Part shown: positions 37,239 to 46,849 of the stretch, one piece after another
Layout of the letters: every line of letters starts with the position of its first letter
How positions within the stretch are numbered: position 1 is the first letter of the stretch
Origin: Mesorhizobium sp.
Lineage (GTDB): Bacteria; Pseudomonadota; Alphaproteobacteria; Rhizobiales; Rhizobiaceae
Direction: 5' to 3'
DNA length: 64,000 bases
Assembly: GCF_016793485.1 (NCBI RefSeq)
Contig: NZ_JAEULZ010000001.1
Coordinates: 186,001 to 250,000, forward strand
Translations under genes and position numbers: made by a program
The notes under the pieces: model-generated
Database searches by the model: none
Told to the model about the DNA's origin: nothing
The model's input: the letters and a program-made list of their open reading frames with translations, nothing else

Positions 37239-38252
37239 ATGACACTGAAGGACGTTCTTCCAGGCAAGCTTGGGTTCGGTGCCGCGCCACTAGGCAATAT
37301 GTTCCGCGCCATTCCCGAGGCTGAGGCGCTCGCCACCGTCGAGGCGGCGTGGAACGACGGCATCCGCTACTTCGACAATGCACCGCTCTATGGCGCGGGC
37401 CTTGCCGAGCTTCGAATGGGCGAGGCGTTGGCCGGGCGGCCGCGCGACGAGTACGTCATCAGCACCAAGATCGGCCATGTCATTCTCGATGAGGTCGAGG
37501 ACGTCAGCGCGCGCGATCTCGGCGAGAAGAGCGGCGTGTTCAGCAACGGCCTGCCCAACAAGGTGCTGCACGACTATTCCGAGGACGCTACGCTGCGCTC
37601 CATCGAGCACAGCCTGAAGCGGCTTCGGACCGATCGCATCGAGATCGTCTGGGTTCATGATCTCGCGCAGGATTTCTATGGCGACGAATGGATCGGCACC
37701 TTCGAAAGCGCACGCAAGGGAGCGTTCAGGACGCTGGACCGGCTGCGAGACGAAGGTGTCATCAAGGCCTGGGGTCTGGGCGTCAACAAGGTCGAGCCGA
37801 TCGAACTCTTGCTCGAACTTAAGGAACCGCGCCCGGACGGCTTCCTGCTCGCGGGACGCTACTCGCTGCTCGACCACGACCGGGCGCTTCAGCGCGTGAT
37901 GCCCATGGTCGCCGAGCGCGGCCTCGGCATCGTCGTCGGCGGCCCCTACAGTTCGGGTGCGCTCGTCGGGGGGCCGAATTTCGAATACGCACCGGCCAAG
38001 CCGGCGATCCTCGACAAGGTCGCCCGCATCAAGGCCATCGCCGACCGACGTGGAGTCTCCATGAAGGCCGCCGGCCTGCAGTTCTCACTCGCCAATCCGG
38101 CAGTAGCGGCGGTTATTCCCGGCGCAAGCCAGCCGAGCCGCATCACCGAGGATCGCGCCGCGCTGGACGAGGTTGTGCCTGCCGATTTCTGGCGCGAGTT
38201 GCGCCAGGCCGGCCTCGTCAATCCCGCTGCCCCGTTGCCGGGCGGGGCGTGA
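37239..38252 (+). CDS. Aldo/keto reductase (D-threo-aldose / pyridoxal dehydrogenase-like)
   Basis: A 337-residue NAD(P)-dependent aldo/keto reductase with a TIM barrel. Catalytic tetrad candidates: Asp and Tyr in YFDNAPLYGAG, Lys in ISTKIGHV, His in IVWVHDL. The GFGAAPLGN start and the long insertion after STKIG resemble the L-fucose/D-threo-aldose 1-dehydrogenase group, which also includes pyridoxal 4-dehydrogenases. The substrate cannot be fixed. It converges with hutU 18 nt away but is not an expected hut gene. Confidence 0.85.
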   Translation: MTLKDVLPGKLGFGAAPLGNMFRAIPEAEALATVEAAWNDGIRYFDNAPLYGAGLAELRMGEALAGRPRDEYVISTKIGHVILDEVEDVSARDLGEKSGVFSNGLPNKVLHDYSEDATLRSIEHSLKRLRTDRIEIVWVHDLAQDFYGDEWIGTFESARKGAFRTLDRLRDEGVIKAWGLGVNKVEPIELLLELKEPRPDGFLLAGRYSLLDHDRALQRVMPMVAERGLGIVVGGPYSSGALVGGPNFEYAPAKPAILDKVARIKAIADRRGVSMKAAGLQFSLANPAVAAVIPGASQPSRITEDRAALDEVVPADFWRELRQAGLVNPAAPLPGGA

Positions 38253-38270
38253 GATCAGGCGAAGCGGGAG

Positions 38271-39938
38271 CTATAAAATCCCGGGCAGGTTCAGACCCTT
38301 TTCTTTCGCGCAGTCGATCGCGATCTCATAGCCGGCGTCGGCGTGGCGCATGACGCCGGTCGCGGGGTCGTTCCACAACACGCGCTCCAGCCGCTTCGCC
38401 GCGTCCTGCGTGCCGTCGGCGACGATCACCATGCCGGCATGCTGCGAGAAGCCCATGCCGACGCCGCCGCCATGATGCAGTGACACCCATGTCGCGCCGG
38501 ACGCCGTGTTGAGCAACGCATTGAGCAGTGGCCAGTCGGAAATCGCATCCGAGCCGTCCTTCATCGCCTCCGTCTCGCGGTTGGGCGAGGCGACGGAGCC
38601 GGAGTCCAGATGGTCGCGGCCGATGACGACTGGGGCCTTCAGTTCGCCCTTGGCGACCATCTCGTTGAACGCGAGGCCGAGCCGGTGGCGGTCGCCGAGA
38701 CCGACCCAGCAGATGCGCGCGGGCAACCCCTGGAACGCGATGCGCTCACGCGCCATGTCGAGCCAGTTGTGCAGGTGGCTGTTGCCGGGCGTCAGCTCCT
38801 TCACCTTGGCGTCGGTCTTGTAGATGTCCTCCGGGTCGCCTGACAGCGCCGCCCAGCGGAAAGGACCGATGCCCCGGCAGAAGAGCGGGCGGATATAGGC
38901 GGGCACGAAGCCGGGAAAGGCGAATGCGTTCTCGAAACCCTCGTCCTTCGCCACCTGCCGGATGTTGTTGCCGTAGTCGAGCGTCGGCACGCCGGCGTTC
39001 CAGTAGGCGACCATAGCCTCGACATGCTCGCGCATGGAAGCCCGGGCCGCTTTCTCCACCGCATGCGGGTCGCTGATGCGCTTCTCGCGCCACTCAGCCA
39101 TCGTCCAGCCCTTCGGCAGATAGCCGTTCAGCGGGTCATGCGCAGAGGTCTGGTCGGTCAGCATGTCGGGGCGGACGCCGCGACGGAAAAGCTCCGGCAC
39201 GATTTCCGCCGCGTTGCCCAGCAGACCAACCGACTTCGCCTCTCCGGCCTTCGTCCAGCGCTCGATCTTCTCAAGCGCTTCCTCGATGGTCTCGGCCTTC
39301 TCGTCGAGATAGCGGGTGCGCAGGCGGAAATCGATCGAGTCGGGGTTGCACTCGATGGCGAGGCACGACGCGCCGGCCATCACCGCCGCCAGCGGCTGAG
39401 CGCCGCCCATGCCGCCAAGCCCGGCGGTCAGAATCCACTTGCCCTTGAGGCTGCCGCCATAGTGCTGGCGGCCGGCTTCGACGAAGGTTTCATACGTGCC
39501 CTGAACGATGCCCTGCGTGCCGATATAGATCCACGAGCCGGCCGTCATCTGGCCGTACATCATGAGCCCCTTCTTATCGAGCTCATTGAATTTTTCCCAT
39601 GTCGCCCAGTGCGGCACGATGTTGGAGTTGGCGATCAGCACGCGCGGCGCATTTTCGTGGGTGCGGAAAACGCCGACCGGCTTGCCCGACTGGACGAGAA
39701 GCGTCTCGTCTTCCTTCAGCGTCTTTAGGGTGTCGACGATGGTGTCAAAGTCGTTCCAGGTGCGCGCCGCCCGCCCGATACCGCCATAGACGACGAGTTC
39801 GTTCGGGTTCTCCGCGACGTCAGGGTCGAGGTTGTTCATCAGCATGCGCAGCGGCGCTTCCGTCGTCCACGACAGCGCGTTGAGCTTGTCGCCGCGCGGC
39901 GCGCGGACTTCACGGATGTTGTGGCGTGGGTCGTTCAT
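38271..39938 (-). CDS. hutU: Urocanate hydratase HutU
   Basis: A 555-residue enzyme that hydrates urocanate to 4-imidazolone-5-propionate (step 2 of histidine degradation) with tightly bound NAD+. Family landmarks: [58 protein letters not shown], and [14 protein letters not shown] near the C-terminus. Full length. It is the last gene of the hutIHGU operon and its ATG overlaps the hutG stop by 4 nt (ATGA). Confidence 0.98.
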   Translation of the reverse strand: MNDPRHNIREVRAPRGDKLNALSWTTEAPLRMLMNNLDPDVAENPNELVVYGGIGRAARTWNDFDTIVDTLKTLKEDETLLVQSGKPVGVFRTHENAPRVLIANSNIVPHWATWEKFNELDKKGLMMYGQMTAGSWIYIGTQGIVQGTYETFVEAGRQHYGGSLKGKWILTAGLGGMGGAQPLAAVMAGASCLAIECNPDSIDFRLRTRYLDEKAETIEEALEKIERWTKAGEAKSVGLLGNAAEIVPELFRRGVRPDMLTDQTSAHDPLNGYLPKGWTMAEWREKRISDPHAVEKAARASMREHVEAMVAYWNAGVPTLDYGNNIRQVAKDEGFENAFAFPGFVPAYIRPLFCRGIGPFRWAALSGDPEDIYKTDAKVKELTPGNSHLHNWLDMARERIAFQGLPARICWVGLGDRHRLGLAFNEMVAKGELKAPVVIGRDHLDSGSVASPNRETEAMKDGSDAISDWPLLNALLNTASGATWVSLHHGGGVGMGFSQHAGMVIVADGTQDAAKRLERVLWNDPATGVMRHADAGYEIAIDCAKEKGLNLPGIL

Positions 39939-40747
39939 GTGCGTGCTCCGGCGAGTTCGAGGGCGGTGCGCTCCACCGCGGCCAGTATGCTGGTGAGTGT
40001 TTTGGAGAGGCGACGCGACTTGCCATGGTCCATGTCGAAGGGCGGCTCTTCCGTCTCGAGGTGGGTGATCTGCGCAAGTTCCATCTGGATAGCGTGGACG
40101 CCGGTTTCCGGCTTTCCGTAGTGCCGCGTCGTCCAGCCGCCGCGAAAGCGGCCGTTGAGAACGGACGTATAACCTTCGGCGGAAGCGCAGATATTCGCCA
40201 CCGCTTTCTCGATCTCCGGCGCGCAGGTCTTGCCGGCGTCGGTCCCGATGTTGAAGTCCGGCAGCACGCCGTCGAACAGGAACGGGCAGCGCGAGCGGAT
40301 CGAGTGGCAGTCATAGACCACCGCAATCCCATGCAGCGCCTTCACCCGCGCGATCTCGGCCTCCAGCACAGCGTGGTAGGGACGGTGGTAGAGCGCGGTC
40401 CGCTCGGCGATGTCGGCTTCCGTCGGTTCCTGCCCCGCCTTCCAGATCGGCTGGTTGTCGAAGTCCGTCAGCGGCACCAGCGAGGTCGTGTTCTGCCCGG
40501 GATAAAGGCTCGCGCCGGTCGGGTCGCGGTTGGCGTCGATAACGTAACGGTGGAAGGCCGCCCGTACCGTCGTCGCGCCGGGCAGCAGCCCGGCATAGAG
40601 CAGGTTGATGCGCCAGTCCGTGTCGCGCAGCTTCCTGCCTTCGTCGTTCAGCCTGCCCGCAATGTCATCGGGCACCAGTGTCCCGGTGTGCGGGAAGGCG
40701 AGGATGACCGGCGATGTACCGCGATTGAACTCGACGAAGCTCATCAC
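39935..40747 (-). CDS. hutG: N-formylglutamate deformylase HutG
   Basis: A 270-residue N-formylglutamate amidohydrolase, which releases formate from N-formyl-L-glutamate to give glutamate, the last step of the HutF-dependent route. Motifs: [22 protein letters not shown] and [10 protein letters not shown], consistent with the metal-dependent family. It has 4-nt overlaps with hutH upstream and hutU downstream, which implies translational coupling. Its presence with HutF shows the five-step pathway rather than the direct formiminoglutamase route. Confidence 0.96.
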   Translation of the reverse strand: MMSFVEFNRGTSPVILAFPHTGTLVPDDIAGRLNDEGRKLRDTDWRINLLYAGLLPGATTVRAAFHRYVIDANRDPTGASLYPGQNTTSLVPLTDFDNQPIWKAGQEPTEADIAERTALYHRPYHAVLEAEIARVKALHGIAVVYDCHSIRSRCPFLFDGVLPDFNIGTDAGKTCAPEIEKAVANICASAEGYTSVLNGRFRGGWTTRHYGKPETGVHAIQMELAQITHLETEEPPFDMDHGKSRRLSKTLTSILAAVERTALELAGART

Positions 40748-42282
40748 CTCGTCTCCAGTTCGGGCAACAAACCCCGCCCGACGCTAGCATTGAGTCCGCC
40801 CGACAGAACGAGGTCAGCGCCCGCCTTCAGGTCGTCAGCCATGAAGCGGTCGGTTTCCAGATCAGGCACGACGGAACGAACGGCGCGATGCGCCTTCAGA
40901 AGCGCATGGCCTGTCTTCAGGGGGCTGCGGAAATCTACGCCCTGCGCCGCCGTGATCGCCTCGATGCCGATGATGCCGGCGAGGTTTTCCGTCATCTGCA
41001 ACAGCCTGCGCGCGCCGTGGCAGGCCATCGAGACATGGTCTTCCTGGTTGGCAGAGGTCGGCGTTGAGTCGACCGAGGCCGGATGGGCCATCTGCTTGTT
41101 CTCGCTCATCAACGCAGCGCTGGTCACCTCCGCGATCATCAGCCCGGAGTTCAAGCCGGGCTTCTTGGCAAGGAATGCCGGCAGGCCGAAGGAAAGCGCG
41201 GGGTCGACCAGCAGCGCGATTCGGCGCTGCGCGATCGCGCCGATCTCGCACACTGCAATCGCGATCTGGTCTGCGGCGAAGGCGACCGGCTCGGCGTGGA
41301 AATTGCCGCCCGAAACGACCGAGCCATCCGAAAACACCAGCGGGTTGTCGGTGACGGCGTTGGCCTCCGTCTCCAGCGTCCGCGCCGCCATGCGCAAGAG
41401 ATCGAGGCAGGCGCCGTCCACCTGTGGCTGGCAGCGGATGCAATAGGGGTCCTGCACGCGCTCGTCGCCCTCGAGGTGGCTGTCGCGGATTTCCGACCCC
41501 TTGAGCAGCGCGCGCAATGCCGCCGCGGTCTCGATCTGGCCCTTGTGGCCGCGCAGCGTATGGATCTCCTCCTGGAACGGCGCGGACGAACCCATTGCCG
41601 CGTCGGTCGAAAGCGCACCTGTGATCAGCGCCGCGTTCGCGGCGCGGTGGGCACGGAACAGGCCGGCGAGCGCCAGAGCGGTCGAGACCTGCGTGCCATT
41701 GATCAGCGCCAGCCCTTCCTTGGCCGCCAGCGTGATCGGCTTCAGCTTCGCGTTCTTAAGCCCCTGAGTGGCCTCCATGCGCTCGCCGCGATAAAAAACC
41801 TCGCCAACACCGAGCATTGCGGCCGTCATGTGCGCCAGTGGCGCGAGGTCGCCTGATGCGCCGACCGAGCCCTTTTCGGGGATCAGCGGCAGCACGTCCT
41901 TCGCCAGCATCGCCTCGATCATGGCGACCGTCGCCGGCTGGACGCCGGACGCTCCGCGCCCGAGCGAGATCAGCTTCAGCGCCATCACCAGCCGCACGAT
42001 TTCGGCCGGCAAGGGCTGTCCGACGCCGCAGCAATGCGACAGGATCAGGTTTCGCTGCAGCGTCTCGACATCCTTGGCGTCGATGCGCACGCTCGCGAGT
42101 TTCCCGAAGCCGGTATTGATGCCGTAGACCGGGTCGCCTTTGTCGACGATCTTGCTAATGATGCCGGCCGCCCGCGCGATGCCCGCGCGGCAACTATCGT
42201 CCAGCGAAGGCAGCGCGCCTTCATAGATGTCGCGCAGTTCGGCGAGGCTGACCTGTCCGGGCTTCAGCACGAGTTTTTTCAT
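40744..42282 (-). CDS. hutH: Histidine ammonia-lyase HutH
   Basis: A 512-residue enzyme that removes ammonia from L-histidine to give urocanate (step 1). The MIO cofactor triad is visible as Ala-Ser-Gly in [15 protein letters not shown]. The N-terminal Tyr loop [11 protein letters not shown] and the segment [15 protein letters not shown] are also typical. ATG at 42282 (MKKLVLKPG) is the start; the open frame upstream runs inside hutI and is not used. It overlaps hutI and hutG by 4 nt each. Confidence 0.98.
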   Translation of the reverse strand: MKKLVLKPGQVSLAELRDIYEGALPSLDDSCRAGIARAAGIISKIVDKGDPVYGINTGFGKLASVRIDAKDVETLQRNLILSHCCGVGQPLPAEIVRLVMALKLISLGRGASGVQPATVAMIEAMLAKDVLPLIPEKGSVGASGDLAPLAHMTAAMLGVGEVFYRGERMEATQGLKNAKLKPITLAAKEGLALINGTQVSTALALAGLFRAHRAANAALITGALSTDAAMGSSAPFQEEIHTLRGHKGQIETAAALRALLKGSEIRDSHLEGDERVQDPYCIRCQPQVDGACLDLLRMAARTLETEANAVTDNPLVFSDGSVVSGGNFHAEPVAFAADQIAIAVCEIGAIAQRRIALLVDPALSFGLPAFLAKKPGLNSGLMIAEVTSAALMSENKQMAHPASVDSTPTSANQEDHVSMACHGARRLLQMTENLAGIIGIEAITAAQGVDFRSPLKTGHALLKAHRAVRSVVPDLETDRFMADDLKAGADLVLSGGLNASVGRGLLPELETR

Positions 42283-43508
42283 TGGCCTCTCCAGACGCGG
42301 CGATGAAGCGGGTTGAATCCGATGCGGTAGACGAGTTCGGCCGGCCGCTCGACATCCCAGATAGCGAAGTCTGCCCATTTGCCGGTCTCGATGGTGCCGG
42401 TTTCGCCTGAAAGTCCGAGCGCGCGGGCGGCCTCGCGCGTAACGCCGGCCAGGCATTCCTCGACCGTCATGCCGAACAGGGTCGCACCCATGTTCATGGT
42501 CAAGAGCAGCGAGGTGAGGGGGGACGTGCCGGGGTTGTTGTCGGTCGCCAGCGCCATCCTGACGCCATGCCTGCGGAACAGCTCGATCGGCGGCTTCTTC
42601 GCCTCACGGATGAAATAGAAGGCGCCGGGCAGGATGACAGCGACCGTTCCGGCCTTTGCCATCGCGATCGCGCCGTCCTCGTCCGTATATTCCAGATGGT
42701 CGGCCGACAGTGCGCCGTAGCGGGCGGCAAGTGCCGCGCCATGCAAATTGGACAACTGGTCGGCATGTAGTTTTACGGGCAGGCCAAGCGCCATCGCCTC
42801 GTCGAAGACGCGCGCCATTTGCTCGGGCGAAAAGGCGATGCCTTCGCAAAAGCCGTCCACCGCGTCCGCAAGGCCAAGCTGAGCGATCGCCGGCAGCATC
42901 TCGTTGGCGACTTTTGCGATGTAGCCGTCCTTGTCGCCGTCGGCCTCGGGCGGCAGGGCGTGTGCGCCAAGGAACGTCGTGCGCACCGTCACAGGCCGCT
43001 CTTCGGCCAGCCGCCGGGCTGCCGCCAGCGACTTCGCTTCGTTATCGAGGTCGAGCCCGTAGCCGGACTTGATCTCGACCGTGGTCACGCCTTCGGCGAT
43101 CAGCGCGTCGAGGCGCGGCAGCGATTGCCTGATGAGATCGTCCTCGCTTGCCGCCCGCAGCGCCTTGACCGACGAGACGATGCCCCCGCCGGCTTTCGCG
43201 ACCTCCTCATAGGTGGCGCCGGCCAGCCGCATCTCGAATTCGTTGGCGCGGTTACTGGCGTGGACGAGATGCGTGTGGCAGTCGATCAGGCCGGGGGTGA
43301 CGAGGCGTCTTTTGCAGTCGATGGTTTCGGCCTGCGTTGGTGCGGTCGGCATGTCCGCCTCCGGGCCGGCGAAGACGATGCGGCCGTTTTTGGCCACGAT
43401 TGCGCCGCGCTCGAAGGTGACAGCCGAATCCGCGCGCATCGAAACGATCCGCGCGTTGCGCCAGACGGTTGTTCCTTCAGTGATCCTGTCCGATGCTGCG
43501 GAAGCCAT
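42279..43508 (-). CDS. hutI: Imidazolonepropionase HutI
   Basis: A 409-residue amidohydrolase that opens 4-imidazolone-5-propionate to N-formimidoyl-L-glutamate (step 3). Metal motifs: [27 protein letters not shown] and [12 protein letters not shown]. It is the first gene of hutIHGU. The third in-frame ATG (43508) is chosen: GGAGGG lies 10 nt upstream, while the first ATG (43529) would fall only about ten bases behind the predicted transcription start and has no ribosome site. ATG at 43517 is the alternative. Confidence 0.96.
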   Translation of the reverse strand: MASAASDRITEGTTVWRNARIVSMRADSAVTFERGAIVAKNGRIVFAGPEADMPTAPTQAETIDCKRRLVTPGLIDCHTHLVHASNRANEFEMRLAGATYEEVAKAGGGIVSSVKALRAASEDDLIRQSLPRLDALIAEGVTTVEIKSGYGLDLDNEAKSLAAARRLAEERPVTVRTTFLGAHALPPEADGDKDGYIAKVANEMLPAIAQLGLADAVDGFCEGIAFSPEQMARVFDEAMALGLPVKLHADQLSNLHGAALAARYGALSADHLEYTDEDGAIAMAKAGTVAVILPGAFYFIREAKKPPIELFRRHGVRMALATDNNPGTSPLTSLLLTMNMGATLFGMTVEECLAGVTREAARALGLSGETGTIETGKWADFAIWDVERPAELVYRIGFNPLHRRVWRGQ

Positions 43509-43531
43509 GGCCTCCATTCCCTCCGTCATCG

Positions 43532-43549
43532 AATATGTATATACATATT
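43532..43549. promoter_or_regulatory. HutC operator (18-bp perfect palindrome)
   Basis: AATATGTATATACATATT is a perfect inverted repeat with the TGTATATACA core known for HutC sites. It lies between divergent hutI and hutD and covers the -10 box and probable start point of the hutI promoter, so HutC binding would block RNA polymerase until urocanate is present. Confidence 0.88.
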
Positions 43550-43573
43550 AGAGCCAGAGTGAGCGGTCGTCAA
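43545..43573 (-). promoter_or_regulatory. hutIHGU promoter, sigma-70 type
   Basis: On the minus strand TTGACG (43573-43568) and TAATAT (43550-43545) are separated by exactly 17 nt. This is close to the consensus and unusually strong for the window. The -10 box overlaps the HutC palindrome; transcription would start near 43538. Confidence 0.75.
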
Positions 43574-43589
43574 TGATGGAGCTTAGTAC

Positions 43590-44150
43590 ATGCACATTCT
43601 TCGCAAAGAGCAATATACGCGCATGCCGTGGAAGAACGGTGGCGGCGAGACTGCGGAGATCGCGGTCTATCCCGCAGGCGCTTCAGTCGAGGATTTCGGC
43701 TGGCGAATCTCGATGGCGACGGTCGCATCCGACGGCCCGTTTTCGCTTTTTCCGGGCATCGACCGCACGCTTTCGGTGCTGGAAGGCGAGGGGATGGTTC
43801 TTGATATAGAAGGTCAAGAACCGGTCACGCTGACGCCGGCTTCCGCGCCGCTGTCCTTTCCTGCTGATGTCCCGACCAGCGCGCAACTGCTTGGCGGCCC
43901 GATAACCGATCTCAACGTGATGACACGGCGCGCCAATGTCGTGCACCGGGTCGAGCGACATCATGTCCCTGGTGTCTTGGAGCTTCAGGTTGCGGACGGC
44001 CTGCTCTTCTCCTGTGCCCGTCACCTGAAAGTAGCCAGCGACGCGATGACCGCCGAGCTTGAGTTCCACGACGCGCTGGAACTTCACGGGCCGGAAAAGT
44101 CGATCCTCATCGCAGGGCAGGGCACACTTTACCTCATCAGGCTGGAATAG
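43590..44150 (+). CDS. hutD: HutD family protein
   Basis: A 186-residue bicupin-like protein. Family landmarks: MPWKNGGGETAEIAVYP, FGWRISMATV, FSLFPGIDRTL and the second half with DLNVMTRR. HutD proteins travel with hut operons and have been suggested to buffer urocanate levels or tune expression; no reaction is proven. It is divergent from hutI across the HutC operator, so it is probably controlled by the same repressor. GGAG sits about 8 nt before the ATG. Confidence 0.92.
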   Translation: MHILRKEQYTRMPWKNGGGETAEIAVYPAGASVEDFGWRISMATVASDGPFSLFPGIDRTLSVLEGEGMVLDIEGQEPVTLTPASAPLSFPADVPTSAQLLGGPITDLNVMTRRANVVHRVERHHVPGVLELQVADGLLFSCARHLKVASDAMTAELEFHDALELHGPEKSILIAGQGTLYLIRLE

Positions 44151-44160
44151 CGGGTCTGCC

Positions 44161-46014
44161 TCATTTCGCCTCCCGCCAGAGCCAGACCGTCATCGTGCCC
44201 GTGCGGCCGCGGATCGGTGACTCCATCGGCCCTTCGAGATTGCCGGACGAGGCCAACGCTTCCCCACCGGCGCGGTAGAGATCGGCGCTGACTGCGAGTT
44301 CGGCCTTGTGCTGTGCCGCCACGTCCATCAACCGGCTCGCGACGTTGACCGCATCGCCCGTCGCGGTGATCGTTTGCTGGCTGCCGCCGCCGAGGCGCGA
44401 GGCGACGATGGACCCGCAATGCGCGCCGAGCTTGATGCCAGTCCCTCCGGCTCGAGTGACGGGATGGTCGGCGAGCCACTGGCGCGACAGGCTTGCCAGT
44501 CGCATCGCGCAGTCCAGTGCGTTGGCCGGGTCCTGCGGCGTCGCCTGCGGCAGGCCGAAGACGATCATCGCCCCGTCGCCCATGAAGCTGGTGATGACGC
44601 CGCCTCTCGGTGACGCCTCCTGTTCGACCAGCCGGTAAAAGTCGTCGAGCAGTTCGCGCACGGTCGTCACGCTCGTCGTCTCGGAGAGGCCGGTGAAGCC
44701 CGACAGGTCGATGAAGACCATGGCGGCTTCCTGCCGCACCGGCTTGGCCAGGAAGTCCGGATCGCGCGCCATCCACTCGCGCAGGACGGGCGACTGCAGC
44801 CGCTGCAGCGACTCGTTCTGGCGCAGCAGCCCCTGCGAGCGGTGGCGGTCGAACCATATCTGCGCCACACCGAAAAGCATGGCGGGCGGCAGCGCTGCAG
44901 CCAGCGGAAGCGCCGCGCTCAGCCAGATCCCGCGTGAGAACAGGGTAAAGTTCGTGCCGAGCCATATCGCCAGTACGAAGCTGATGGCGAGCAGTCCGAG
45001 CAGGCTCCTGCGCCACGCCAAGAGCGCGACCAGAAGCATGGGCAGCACCACGGCGATGCCTGCGTCCGCCAGCCGTGTCCGGCCGTCACGCACGAGGCCG
45101 TCGCCGGAGAGGATGTTGGAGATCGCGCTGGAGATGACCTCGACGCCCGGCAGCACGGGATCGAAAGGCGAGGGGAACACGTCGCCATTGCCGATGACGG
45201 TCGCGCCGATCACCACCACGCGTCCTTCGACCTGTTGGCGCTGCAGCTGGCCGGCCAGCACCGACGCGGCGCTTACCGTCTCGATGGTGCCGCGCGGGCC
45301 GTAATAGCTGATCGGCATGCGCTGCCCGATATCGGTCGCAATCGTGCGATCGCCGAGCACGACGCCGCCGGGCTGGAACATCGGCGTGGCGTCGAACGCG
45401 AGCGACGTGGCCTGCAGCGGAAAGGACGCCTCGATCCGGTGCGACGTGCGGAAGATCAGCGGCGCGTAGCGCGGGGTTCCGGCGAAATCGGTGGCGAGGT
45501 TGACGACGCCGATGGCCGCGCCGCTGGCGAAGCGGGCGTTCGGGAAGACGAAGCTGTCGGCAACGGGTACTGCGTCGAATGCGGGATCGTCGAGATCGGG
45601 CGCCTGCGCGCGCGCCGCGCCGAACACGGCGGCGGCCGCGATCACGGTCCTGTTTGTGTCCAGCGCCGCAGCGAGCAGGGCGTCGTCGGCCTCGTTGCCG
45701 GTGTCGATCAGCAAGATGTCGAGGCCGATCACCTTCGGCCCGAGCGTAGCAAGCGTATCGACGACGCGTGCAAGCGTTGCGCGGCTGACCGGAAACTTGC
45801 CTTCCTGACGCACCGTTTCGTCGTCGATGGCGACGATAAGCACGTTTGGAGCCGGATTGCGGATACCCCTGGCCAGCGTGCGCAGGTCGACAAGCGTCGC
45901 TTCGGCCCGCTCAACCAGCCAGGATTCGCGTTTTAGCTGCGTTGCCCCGAGGAAGCCGCCCCACAGGCCGGAGAGAACGATGGCGACCAGGATGTGCAGC
46001 CGCCATCGGCGCAT
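44161..46014 (-). CDS. CHASE2 domain class III adenylate/guanylate cyclase
   Basis: A 617-residue membrane cyclase. An N-terminal helix (about 5-25) is followed by a periplasmic CHASE2 sensor (about 30-320, with VLIVAIDDETV, VIGLDILLID and GTPRYAPLIFR), three helices (about 320-400), and a catalytic domain (about 425-600). Metal-binding aspartates are seen in VFIDLSGFTGLSE and FMGDGAMIVFG, and the later motif ATGDAVNVASRL fits an active cyclase. It would make cAMP (or cGMP) in response to an outside signal. The FecR gene lies 6 nt upstream on the same strand, a pairing common for CHASE2 cyclases. Confidence 0.93.
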   Translation of the reverse strand: MRRWRLHILVAIVLSGLWGGFLGATQLKRESWLVERAEATLVDLRTLARGIRNPAPNVLIVAIDDETVRQEGKFPVSRATLARVVDTLATLGPKVIGLDILLIDTGNEADDALLAAALDTNRTVIAAAAVFGAARAQAPDLDDPAFDAVPVADSFVFPNARFASGAAIGVVNLATDFAGTPRYAPLIFRTSHRIEASFPLQATSLAFDATPMFQPGGVVLGDRTIATDIGQRMPISYYGPRGTIETVSAASVLAGQLQRQQVEGRVVVIGATVIGNGDVFPSPFDPVLPGVEVISSAISNILSGDGLVRDGRTRLADAGIAVVLPMLLVALLAWRRSLLGLLAISFVLAIWLGTNFTLFSRGIWLSAALPLAAALPPAMLFGVAQIWFDRHRSQGLLRQNESLQRLQSPVLREWMARDPDFLAKPVRQEAAMVFIDLSGFTGLSETTSVTTVRELLDDFYRLVEQEASPRGGVITSFMGDGAMIVFGLPQATPQDPANALDCAMRLASLSRQWLADHPVTRAGGTGIKLGAHCGSIVASRLGGGSQQTITATGDAVNVASRLMDVAAQHKAELAVSADLYRAGGEALASSGNLEGPMESPIRGRTGTMTVWLWREAK

Positions 46015-46020
46015 GAAAGC

Positions 46021-46545
46021 CTATTCTCCGAAGCGAGAGAGCAGGGAAGACGAGCGCTGTGCGCCCCAGCGGCGGACTGCCAGCACGGAACGCGTGCCTT
46101 CCTCGACATCCACGCCTTCGCCCGGACCGAGATCGACCGATGGATCATCGGGCGCGCGCCGTACGGCAACAGTGCCTTGGATGACAAAAACTGAAGTCGT
46201 GTCGTCCTGCACGTCGACGGCCCACCTGGTCCCGCGCACGGCAGCGATAGCCTGCGGCGTGGTCACCTCGAAGCCGCCGGGGACGCCGCCCGGCGGCACC
46301 TCGACCAGCACACCTTGTCCATCGAGATTCACTGCTTCAGGCCCCGGCACGGCCGGATCGCGATCCACAAGCGAGAAGGTCGTGCCGTCCTCGGCGGTTA
46401 TCTTCACGCCATTGGGACAGGTCAGCAGGGTGCGTGGTGGATTTTCAAGGACAGTTGCCTGGCAACTGCCGTCCTGTGCGGATGCGGAGGCTGTCAGGAC
46501 AAGCGGGACAAGGCAAGTGACGAGCCTCAAGTGATTGCTGTGCAT
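46021..46545 (-). CDS. Secreted FecR-domain protein paired with CHASE2 cyclase
   Basis: A 174-residue exported protein: signal peptide (cleavage near ASAQD) and a FecR domain with ITAEDGTTFSLVD, VTTPQAIAAVRGTRWAVDV and the VFVIQGTVAV strand. Unlike classical FecR there is no N-terminal anti-sigma part and no membrane anchor. The ATG at 46545 has AGGAGGT 6 nt upstream; the longer frame is ignored. It probably binds or feeds the CHASE2 sensor encoded 6 nt downstream; that is inference from linkage. Confidence 0.88.
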   Translation of the reverse strand: MHSNHLRLVTCLVPLVLTASASAQDGSCQATVLENPPRTLLTCPNGVKITAEDGTTFSLVDRDPAVPGPEAVNLDGQGVLVEVPPGGVPGGFEVTTPQAIAAVRGTRWAVDVQDDTTSVFVIQGTVAVRRAPDDPSVDLGPGEGVDVEEGTRSVLAVRRWGAQRSSSLLSRFGE

Positions 46546-46849
46546 GGCGGCACCTCCTGCCGGCCTTATCCGGACGGTATGTGTCCAATGCATGTCGTAC
46601 CGCAGTTGATCGGTTGCTTCAATTTCACGGGACGTAACACTCCGGCCACGAAAAAGCCTCAATCCGTCCATCCTCACGATGGTCTGTCCACGCTTTTATC
46701 GATACAACGTCTACTGGTTCCGCGAGAGCTGTTTTTGCCATGGTCAGTGACGAGGCGGACAGAAGCACGCTGTGTGGCAACCAATCGACGCTAAAACGGT
46801 TTAGGCTTGGTCCCGCGGTTACGCGGTTCGGCATCCAGTTGGTTTTTGC
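46546..46849. other. Intergenic region between FecR gene and ndvB
   Basis: About 300 nt between two divergent genes that must hold both promoters. No convincing -35/-10 pair, small gene, tRNA or hairpin was found. A long reverse-strand open frame crosses into it from ndvB but is a shadow. The bases just before the ndvB ATG lack a clear ribosome site. Confidence 0.5.
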
